Assembly (NCBI GenBank): GCA_900551815.1
Contig: URXE01000025.1
Span: forward strand, 1 to 32,194
DNA from: an uncultured Collinsella sp.
GTDB lineage: Bacteria; Actinomycetota; Coriobacteriia; Coriobacteriales; Coriobacteriaceae
Reading direction: 5' to 3'
Length of the DNA: 32,194 bases
Both the position numbers and the translations under genes were made by a program. Below, in pieces: positions 16,796-22,398 of the stretch. Within the stretch, counting starts at the first letter, position 1; each line of letters begins with the position of its first letter. The notes below the pieces were generated by a model. The model worked only from the letters and a program-made list of their open reading frames with translations, did not search any database and was not told where the DNA came from.

Positions 16796-17588
16796 GCTTG
16801 ATCACCTCTTTTGCAAGGTTCATATACGCTTTTGCACCCTTATTTTGAGGTGCATAGGTAATTACCGGTTCTCCAAAAGACGGAGCTTCGGAGATTTTAA
16901 CCGTACGGGGGATCAGCGTCTTAAACGCCTTATCACCAAAGTACGATTGAACCTCCTCAACAACCTGATTCGATAGAGAAGTACGCGAGTCATACATGGT
17001 CATAAGCACACCATAGGTGTCTAAGCCCTTGTTCAGACGTGATTTGACCATCTTCATTGACTCAAGCAGCTTTGTAACGCCCTCTAGTGCATAATACTCG
17101 CATTGGATCGGAATCAAAACGCTGTCTGCTGCGGTCAAGGCGTTGATAGTAAGCAGGCCGAGCGAGGGGGGACAGTCAATGAAAATAAAATCGAACTCGT
17201 CCTGAATCGGCTCAAGCAAATCTTTGAGGCGGGTTTCACGAGCGATTGCGCTTACGAGCTCAATTTCCGCGCCTGCAAGCTGAATTGTAGCCGGAATAAC
17301 GAATACCTTTTTACAATTTGTATCAAGAACAAGTGATTCTGCCGGCACATCATTCAACAATGCATCATAAATGCAGTGGTCAAGGTCTTCTTTTTCAATT
17401 CCGAATCCACTGGTGCTGTTTCCCTGCGGATCAAAATCGACAATCAGTGTCTTACGACCCTGCTCACCCAGTGCTGCTGCAAGGTTTACAGCCGTCGTTG
17501 ACTTACCGACGCCGCCTTTTTGATTGATGATTGCAATGATACGCGTGTCTTTTGCGCTCTTAGAACGCTTAACGTCGCGAAATCCCAC
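16788..17588 (-). CDS. parA: chromosome partitioning ATPase ParA (Soj family)
   Basis: A 266-residue deviant Walker ATPase that binds DNA non-specifically and moves ParB-parS complexes. The motif KGGVGKSTTAVNLA carries the signature first lysine; also seen are DFDPQGNSTSGFG, FIFIDCPPSLGLLTINAL and the C-terminal YAPQNKGAKAYMNLAKEV. The start is GTG (17586-17588) with AGGAGG six bases upstream. An N-terminal basic stretch (GFRDVKRSKSAK) precedes the domain. The 134-bp leader holds three perfect parS sites. The A+T content is strikingly high for this chromosome: 19 of 60 bases are G/C in 17281-17340. Confidence 0.97.
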   Translation of the reverse strand: MGFRDVKRSKSAKDTRIIAIINQKGGVGKSTTAVNLAAALGEQGRKTLIVDFDPQGNSTSGFGIEKEDLDHCIYDALLNDVPAESLVLDTNCKKVFVIPATIQLAGAEIELVSAIARETRLKDLLEPIQDEFDFIFIDCPPSLGLLTINALTAADSVLIPIQCEYYALEGVTKLLESMKMVKSRLNKGLDTYGVLMTMYDSRTSLSNQVVEEVQSYFGDKAFKTLIPRTVKISEAPSFGEPVITYAPQNKGAKAYMNLAKEVIKRA

Positions 17589-17627
17589 GGTCCCTCCTGG
17601 TGTGTATTAAAGCTGTCAAACGGAGGA

Positions 17628-17643
17628 TGTTTCACGTGAAACA
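17628..17643. promoter_or_regulatory. parS site 1
   Basis: Exact 16-base match to TGTTTCACGTGAAACA, 40 bases upstream of the parA start codon. Part of a three-site cluster. Confidence 0.95.
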
Positions 17644-17666
17644 TTCCGAATCGATATCAACCGCCA

Positions 17667-17682
17667 TGTTTCACGTGAAACA
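17667..17682. promoter_or_regulatory. parS site 2
   Basis: Exact TGTTTCACGTGAAACA, 39 bases from site 1 start to start. The same spacing continues to site 3, close to four helical turns, so the three sites lie on nearly the same face. Confidence 0.95.
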
Positions 17683-17705
17683 CTGCAAGTTGTTAGTATC
17701 CATTA

Positions 17706-17721
17706 TGTTTCACGTGAAACA
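17706..17721. promoter_or_regulatory. parS site 3
   Basis: Exact TGTTTCACGTGAAACA, again 39 bases from the preceding site and one base from the rsmG stop codon. Confidence 0.95.
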
Positions 17722-17722
17722 T

Positions 17723-18460
17723 CTAGGCAAGCGGATTCTTCTTTGCCACGCCATTTGCACGAGGCAATGAGACGGATGCTGGATGACTCTTCTTATGAAC
17801 AATGAACTCCCTGTGACCCAAGCCTTCAGGCAAATCAATTGCGTCATTCAGAAGCAAAGTGAAGCCGCAAATCTTAGCTGCTGACATGCCGGAAGCAAGC
17901 TCCTCATCCGAAGGATTGCCCTTGGTTATAACAAATAGCCCTCCATCCTTCAGATACGGAGCCGCATACTCAACAAGAATCGGTAGAGGGGCCAGTGCGC
18001 GGGCGGTTACAACAGAGAACTGCTTCTTATGGCTTCGAGCATATTCTTCAAGACGATCATGAACCGCATGAGCATGTTTCAATCCAAGAGCATGGACAAA
18101 GGAATTAACCGCATCAACCTTCTTGCCAACAGAGTCAATATAAGTAGCTTTACGATGCGTGGTTATGGTTAATGGAATACCAGGGAAGCCCGCACCTGTT
18201 CCCATATCGAGCAAAGCTCCCTCAGGAGCCTTGTTGATATAGGGGAGCAAAACAAGTGAGTCGAGGATATGAAGTACTGCAGCATCTTCTACGTTAAGAA
18301 TACGGGTGAGATTGGTTGTCTTATTTGTTTCTAGAACCAAATCCAAATGCTGAATACATTTCCTCAGCTCAACATCAGTTACGCTAAAGGAATACTCTTT
18401 GCAATAGGAAGTTAGACGACTCAACATCTCGTCAGCCTGCTGATCAGTAAGTACTAACAA
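17723..18460 (-). CDS. rsmG: 16S rRNA guanine-N7 methyltransferase
   Basis: I choose the TTG at 18458-18460 (protein begins MLVLTDQQADEMLSRLTSYC), giving 245 residues, because AAAGGAG lies six bases upstream. The frame is open to a TTG at 18508, but that codon sits in the T tract of the preceding terminator. RsmG methylates G527 of 16S rRNA. The SAM site is LLDMGTGAGFPGIPL; other family segments are ETNKTTNLTRI, HILDSLVLLPY, VTARALAPLPILVEYAAPYL and the final GHREFIVHKK. The basic, extended C-terminal tail is unusual but short. It stands between khpB and the parS cluster as in many bacteria (gidB-soj-spo0J order). No clear promoter is visible in the short gap after the terminator. Confidence 0.93.
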   Translation of the reverse strand: MLVLTDQQADEMLSRLTSYCKEYSFSVTDVELRKCIQHLDLVLETNKTTNLTRILNVEDAAVLHILDSLVLLPYINKAPEGALLDMGTGAGFPGIPLTITTHRKATYIDSVGKKVDAVNSFVHALGLKHAHAVHDRLEEYARSHKKQFSVVTARALAPLPILVEYAAPYLKDGGLFVITKGNPSDEELASGMSAAKICGFTLLLNDAIDLPEGLGHREFIVHKKSHPASVSLPRANGVAKKNPLA

Positions 18461-18506
18461 CGAAAGCTCCTTTCTGACAAAAATCAGTGTATCGAGAACT
18501 TTTGAC

Positions 18507-18538
18507 AAAAAAAGGGGACGTGGAAACCACGTCCCCTT
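18507..18538 (-). terminator. terminator of the rpmH-khpB operon
   Basis: A 12-bp stem (AAGGGGACGTGG with its complement, 18512-18538) with a 3-base loop, followed on the minus strand by seven T. It lies 18 bases after the khpB stop and 46 bases before the rsmG start, separating the two transcripts. Confidence 0.9.
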
Positions 18539-18556
18539 AGCATAAGCTCGAGAAGA

Positions 18557-19126
18557 TTATCGAGCAACAATCACCACATGGCGATCAGGGTCAGAACCCT
18601 CAGAATGAGTATCGACGGCATCATTGCCACGAAGTGCAATGTGAATCAGTCGACGCTCGTAGGCATTCATGGGCGGAAGCGAAACACTCTTATGAGTGCG
18701 GATGGCACGCTCGGCAGCAGACTGAGCCATGGAAGCAACCTTGTCCTGACGGCGACTCTTGTATCCCTCTACGTCCACTACAACCGGATACCTAAAGCCA
18801 AGTTTGCGGCTCACCAGCAAAGAGAACATAACCTGAAGGGCATCAAGGGTGCGACCATGACGGCCAATGAGAACAGCAAGGTCGGGAGCCGTTACATCCA
18901 GAATCAGCTCACCCTCGTCGCCCTCATACTCATCGATAGGAGAGTTGGCGGCATCGAAGTGCGAAAGGATGGAACGCAGGATGGAAATCGCAACATCGGC
19001 AATGGTGTCGAGCTCCTCATCGGTCAGCTCTTCACCAGCCTTGTAGCGCTGTGCAATCTCGGGATAATCGCCCGCGACCTGCGGGGCAACCTCCTCAAGC
19101 ATATCCTCGATGATCTCTTCAGACAT
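18557..19126 (-). CDS. khpB: RNA-binding KH/R3H protein (Jag/KhpB)
   Basis: A 189-residue protein from the ATG at 19126 (MSEEIIEDMLEEVA), which has GGAG seven bases upstream; a TTG at 19138 would add four residues. The N-terminal acidic region is followed by a KH domain with the GxxG loop IGRHGRTLDAL (about 95-105), then an R3H domain (AYERRLIHIALRGND ... DPDRHVVI). Known homologues bind many RNAs, often with KhpA, and affect cell division and elongation. The classical N-terminal Jag_N domain is absent or strongly divergent. It is the last gene of the rpmH-rnpA-yidD-yidC block, before a strong terminator. Confidence 0.93.
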   Translation of the reverse strand: MSEEIIEDMLEEVAPQVAGDYPEIAQRYKAGEELTDEELDTIADVAISILRSILSHFDAANSPIDEYEGDEGELILDVTAPDLAVLIGRHGRTLDALQVMFSLLVSRKLGFRYPVVVDVEGYKSRRQDKVASMAQSAAERAIRTHKSVSLPPMNAYERRLIHIALRGNDAVDTHSEGSDPDRHVVIVAR

Positions 19127-19140
19127 AACGTACTCCAAAA

Positions 19141-19153
19141 GTTAGGTACCTAA
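19141..19153. repeat. GTTAGGTACCTAA palindrome, copy 2
   Basis: Identical to 15637-15649. Lies between the yidC stop and the khpB start, 15 bases upstream of the khpB ATG, and next to its ribosome binding region. Confidence 0.6.
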
Positions 19154-19170
19154 ATAAGATTGATATCCCA

Positions 19171-19941
19171 CTACTTCTTCTTGTGCGGGCGCGGCTTCTT
19201 CTCTCGACGAGTGACCTCAACCTGCAGCGGAGCGTTCTTAAGACGCTCCTCCTCATCGGCCTTCGCCTTGTCGATGACCTTCTGCGTCACAAAAATCTGC
19301 TGGATAACCTGCCAAGCAGACGAGACGTCGTAGTACAGCAGAACACCAACGGGAAGGCTCCAGCCCATCCAAAGCATCATGACCGTCATGACAACGGCCA
19401 TCATACGCATGCTCTGAGCCTGCTGGCCGGTCTGGTTGCGCGACATATAGAGCTGAGGAATCAGGGTCAGGACGGCGAACAGGATCAGGCAAACCAGCGC
19501 AGGCAGTGCAACCATAAAGCCATCGGCAAAGGAAGCGCTCGGCGTGGTGGTCAGGTCGGGCAGGATGTTGAAGAACGAGAACGTGCCGTCGTTAAAGTAC
19601 TGCGGCAGGTTGCGCAGCAATGTAAACAGGGCGAACAGGATAGGCATCTGAATCAGCAGCGGCAGACAGCCAGCCATGGGGTTGAACTTGTTCTCGCTGT
19701 AGAACTTCTGCATCTCCTCGGCCTGACGCTGGGGATCGTCGGCATAGCGCTCCTGGATCTCGAGCATCTTGGGCTGCAGCACCTGCATGCGAGCCGTCGA
19801 CTTGGTCGACTTGAGCATGAGCGGCGTCAGCAGCAGACGGATGATGACCACCAGGATGATGATGGACAGGCCCCAGTCGACCGCAAAGGTCTGGATGAGC
19901 TTGAGCAGCTCGAAAAGGATGTTAACGATCCAATCCCACAT
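19171..19941 (-). CDS. yidC: membrane protein insertase YidC/Oxa1
   Basis: A 256-residue member of the Gram-positive-length YidC family, which inserts and folds membrane proteins alone or with SecYEG. Hydrophobic segments are at about 5-40, 90-110, 140-165 and 180-215. Conserved features are IRLLLTPLMLKSTKSTARMQ with the pore arginine (IIRLLLTPL), the helical hairpin MLEIQERYADDPQRQAEEM, NPMAGCLPLLIQMPI, and LMWMGWSLPVGVLLYY-like spans near the end. The basic tail RREKKPRPHKKK may contact ribosomes. ATG at 19941 follows GGAGGAAAAC. It sits 29 bases after yidD. Confidence 0.96.
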   Translation of the reverse strand: MWDWIVNILFELLKLIQTFAVDWGLSIIILVVIIRLLLTPLMLKSTKSTARMQVLQPKMLEIQERYADDPQRQAEEMQKFYSENKFNPMAGCLPLLIQMPILFALFTLLRNLPQYFNDGTFSFFNILPDLTTTPSASFADGFMVALPALVCLILFAVLTLIPQLYMSRNQTGQQAQSMRMMAVVMTVMMLWMGWSLPVGVLLYYDVSSAWQVIQQIFVTQKVIDKAKADEEERLKNAPLQVEVTRREKKPRPHKKK

Positions 19942-19970
19942 GTAAGTTTTCCTCCGATAGCGAGTGCCCG

Positions 19971-20195
19971 CTAGGGCACAGGGTCATAACCGCCGACGTG
20001 CAGGGGATTGCAGCGAGCGATGCGCCTCACGGCAAGCCAGCAGCCTCTCAAAACACCGTGCTTCTCAATCGCCTGGACGGCGTATTGCGAGCACGTTGGG
20101 TAATAAATGCAGGCGTCAGGCAATAAGGGCGAAATAACCTGTTGATATATGCGAATAGGAGCGATGGCAACACGTCGCAAAACGTGATTGCTCAT
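19971..20195 (-). CDS. yidD: membrane protein insertion efficiency factor YidD
   Basis: A 74-residue protein with the hallmark sequences PIRIYQQVISPLLPDACIYY, PTCSQYAVQAIEKHG and RIARCNPLHVGGYDPVP. YidD is a small inner-face membrane-associated protein that helps YidC-dependent insertion. Three conserved cysteines are present (CIYYPTC, RCNP). Its ATG overlaps the rnpA TGA by four bases (ATGA, 20192-20195), indicating translational coupling. Confidence 0.96.
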   Translation of the reverse strand: MSNHVLRRVAIAPIRIYQQVISPLLPDACIYYPTCSQYAVQAIEKHGVLRGCWLAVRRIARCNPLHVGGYDPVP

Positions 20196-20530
20196 CGCTC
20201 CTCCCCGGCAACGCCGGCGCGCTTCATAAGCGAACGCAACGCCTTGTCCATCTCCTGCGGCGAGGAAACCCTCGTCTTGGGAGTTGCAAACAAGATGATG
20301 TCATAACCCGCAACGGGAAATCCGCAGCTGCGGGCGGCCTCGCGCATCACACGCTTAGATCGGTTGCGCACGACGGCACAACCGAGTCGCTTAGCACCAA
20401 CGAAGGCGACCCTTCCGGAGTCGCCTTCGCCAACCGATTCACATATGGTCATTCGAATCAGAGGGTGATTGAAACGACGCCCCTGACTGAACACATGCTC
20501 GAAATCTTGCCGAGACTTAATAGTCTTCAT
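20192..20530 (-). CDS. rnpA: ribonuclease P protein component
   Basis: A 112-residue basic protein that assists the RNase P RNA in trimming tRNA 5' ends. Family signatures are the start IKSRQDFEHVFSQGRRFNHP and the RNR motif in VGAKRLGCAVVRNRSKRVMREAAR. ATG at 20530, 20 bases after the rpmH stop. I see no good Shine-Dalgarno in that short gap, so translation may depend on coupling with rpmH. Length is normal. Confidence 0.95.
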   Translation of the reverse strand: MKTIKSRQDFEHVFSQGRRFNHPLIRMTICESVGEGDSGRVAFVGAKRLGCAVVRNRSKRVMREAARSCGFPVAGYDIILFATPKTRVSSPQEMDKALRSLMKRAGVAGEER

Positions 20531-20550
20531 GCGAGATGTGTGTATCGCTG

Positions 20551-20685
20551 CTAGACAGTGAGACGCTTGCGGCCCTTGGCACGACGACGGGCGAGCACGG
20601 CACGACCACCCTTAGTGGCCATACGGGCACGGAAGCCATGGGTCTTGGCACGCTTACGCTTATTAGGCTGATACGTACGCTTCAT
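20551..20685 (-). CDS. rpmH: 50S ribosomal protein L34
   Basis: The start at 20685 gives the classical 44-residue L34: MKRTYQPNKRKRAKTHGFRA, then RMATKGGRAVLARRRAKGRK. Upstream AGGAGG stands at ideal distance; the longer frame to 20745 is only leader. It is the first gene of the operon and is preceded by a leader hairpin (GTCCGCG/CGCGGAC at 20714-20731) and a strong promoter. Confidence 0.97.
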   Translation of the reverse strand: MKRTYQPNKRKRAKTHGFRARMATKGGRAVLARRRAKGRKRLTV

Positions 20686-20757
20686 CTTAAGTTCCTCCTG
20701 CTGCATTTCGAGTGTCCGCGGGGACGCGGACGCAGATATAGACACGTGAGCTTGAAG

Positions 20758-20787
20758 ATTGTAGGGAAATCAATGTTCAAATGTCAA
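20758..20787 (-). promoter_or_regulatory. strong promoter of rpmH-rnpA-yidD-yidC-khpB
   Basis: On the minus strand a perfect -35 TTGACA (20782-20787) and -10 TACAAT (20758-20763) are 18 bases apart. Transcription would begin near 20750, leaving a leader of about 65 bases that contains a GTCCGCG/CGCGGAC hairpin. Confidence 0.85.
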
Positions 20788-20884
20788 GAAATCAAAGGTA
20801 AAAGGTTGCGCAGTTCACACGGTTCCCCCATAAGCCAAGCTCGATTTAGCGGTGCATGGCAACTTTTCACGATATTTCATCGAG

Positions 20885-20946
20885 TTTTCAACAGGTCATG
20901 TTGGCAATGTTGAGAACTTTTCGCCCGTTTTCCAAAGTTTTCAACA
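20885..20946. other. DnaA-box-like cluster upstream of the GHKL gene
   Basis: TTTTCAACA occurs at 20885-20893 and 20938-20946 (plus), and TTCTCAACA at 20908-20916 (minus). Each differs from the standard box TTATCCACA at two or three positions. They lie in the 345-bp spacer 20686-21030, between the divergent rpmH and dnaA-side transcripts, a usual origin position. The rest of this spacer holds the rpmH promoter and nothing else I can name. Confidence 0.6.
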
Positions 20947-21030
20947 GGTTTTGAAAAGTTGTCGAAAGATGAGAAACATTGCACGGTGAGCTACTATTTG
21001 TTCGAAACCTTTTGAAAGATTGCGAGCGGC

Positions 21031-22383
21031 ATGTCTGACGACTTTTACACCATGGTCGATTCCGGAGACCCGGCACCCGACAACGAACACATCACCGGCG
21101 TGCGCGAAGAGCATGCGGAAGGAGAGCAGACGACCACGCAGGCGCCAAAAGCCATGTACGCCGCGCGCATCGCCGTCTATGACGACATGCTGTCGACACC
21201 GCGTGTGATCGTCATTGATCCGCAAGATGTCCGCACGTATTTGGAAGAGACGACCAACACCGTCTACCAGTGCATGAAAGAACAAGGTGGCCATATCTCG
21301 CTCATGGTCATCCGCGAGATTGTCGAAAACTTTATCCACGCGCACTTTGCCGAGCCCATCATCTCGATTCTGGACGGCGGAGACACCATCCGCTTTGCTG
21401 ATCAAGGACCCGGCATCGACGACAAGGAACGCGCTTTCGACTTTGGCGTTACCAGCGCAAACAGCAAGATGAAGCGCTATATCCGTGGAACCGGAGCAGG
21501 GTTTCCCATGGTGCAGGAGTATTTGGAAAACGCCGGCGGTGCCGTATCCATCGAGGACAACATGGGCAACGGCACCGTGGTTACGGTAAGCCTGAACCCT
21601 AAACGAGTGCAGGAAATCGAGCGTGCCGGCGGACGCGGTGCTGCCGTGCGGCCCGAGACGGAGCAGCCCACATATCCCCTGCCGGGAGCTTTTGCGCAGC
21701 AGCCCATGGCAACGCAGCAGATGCAGCCCCCCGTGAGGCAGATGCAGCAGCCCGGAATGCTTCCCACACAAGAGCCCCAGGCGACACCGATGTCGATGCC
21801 GCCAAACATGCCAGAGGCCGTGCCGCTGGCGGATCAGGATGCAGCAGCAATGCAGCAGGCGACGGGCGCACCGGGTGACCAGCAAATGGGCTATCAGCCG
21901 TACCGACAGGGATATCCATATCAGCAGATGCCGCCGCTGGGGTACGGCCAGCAGTTCCCGCAGCAGTACCAGCAGGGGTATCAGCAGCCGTACCAGCAGA
22001 TGCCGCAGCAGCAGTACAACCCCTGGGCCCAGCAGATGCCTCCGCAGCCTTACCAACAGTGGCCTCAAAGTTTTCAACAGCAAATGCCGCCGATGCAGAG
22101 TTCTCAACAACCAGCAGCTCAAATGATGTATCCTAATGCAGCAGATCAGTATGCGCAGCCACAACCGGACGTGTTCGTAAGCGATCGCGGCAACGCCGCA
22201 CTGGGCTATTTGGCGCAAAATCAAGCGTGCGGTGCAACCGATCTGGCGAGGGCGTTTGGAAACTCGGCCCCCACTTGGTCACGCACGCTCAATGACTTGG
22301 CGCAGGCTGGCTTGGTCATCAAGCATGGCCAGAAATACCATCTGACCGAACTCGGCGCCGCTCGCGTGCGAGCTCAGAGCTAA
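21031..22383 (+). CDS. GHKL ATPase with Gln/Pro-rich linker and C-terminal winged helix, unknown function
   Basis: A 450-residue protein in three parts. Residues about 85-190 form a histidine-kinase-like ATPase (GHKL) domain: N box REIVENFIHAHF (Glu99, Asn100), G1 box ADQGPGID (Asp124), and G2 box RGTGAGFPMVQEY (153-158). The pattern recalls SpoIIAB-type anti-sigma kinases more than sensor kinases, as there is no phosphorylatable histidine domain or membrane helix. Residues about 210-380 are rich in Gln, Pro, Met and Tyr (YQQMPQQQYNPW-like repeats), probably disordered. Residues about 385-450 are a winged helix (GNAALGYLAQNQACGATDLA onward) ending YHLTELGAARV. ATG at 21031 has only a weak Shine-Dalgarno. 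It ends 15 bases before dnaA and is probably co-transcribed with it. I recognise the domains, not the protein; a role in controlling dnaA or the origin is inference. Confidence 0.85.
   Translation: MSDDFYTMVDSGDPAPDNEHITGVREEHAEGEQTTTQAPKAMYAARIAVYDDMLSTPRVIVIDPQDVRTYLEETTNTVYQCMKEQGGHISLMVIREIVENFIHAHFAEPIISILDGGDTIRFADQGPGIDDKERAFDFGVTSANSKMKRYIRGTGAGFPMVQEYLENAGGAVSIEDNMGNGTVVTVSLNPKRVQEIERAGGRGAAVRPETEQPTYPLPGAFAQQPMATQQMQPPVRQMQQPGMLPTQEPQATPMSMPPNMPEAVPLADQDAAAMQQATGAPGDQQMGYQPYRQGYPYQQMPPLGYGQQFPQQYQQGYQQPYQQMPQQQYNPWAQQMPPQPYQQWPQSFQQQMPPMQSSQQPAAQMMYPNAADQYAQPQPDVFVSDRGNAALGYLAQNQACGATDLARAFGNSAPTWSRTLNDLAQAGLVIKHGQKYHLTELGAARVRAQS
22071..22109 (+). other. DnaA-box-like pair inside the GHKL coding sequence
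   Basis: TTTTCAACA (22071-22079) and TTCTCAACA (22101-22109) lie 30 bases apart within the Gln-rich linker codons (SFQQ and SSQQ). They match the box forms seen in the upstream spacer. They may be chance products of Ser-Gln-Gln codons. Confidence 0.35.
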
Positions 22384-22398
22384 AGAACGGGAGAGACA

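Noticed and set aside
21691..22110. CRISPR array or tandem DNA repeat in the CAG-rich stretch
   Set aside because: The recurrence comes from Gln-rich codons in an open frame; units are irregular and there are no spacers.
20941..22224. 427-codon minus-strand frame opposite the GHKL gene
   Set aside because: It is the reverse of Gln/Pro codons (Leu/His/Arg runs) and would cross the origin-side spacer.
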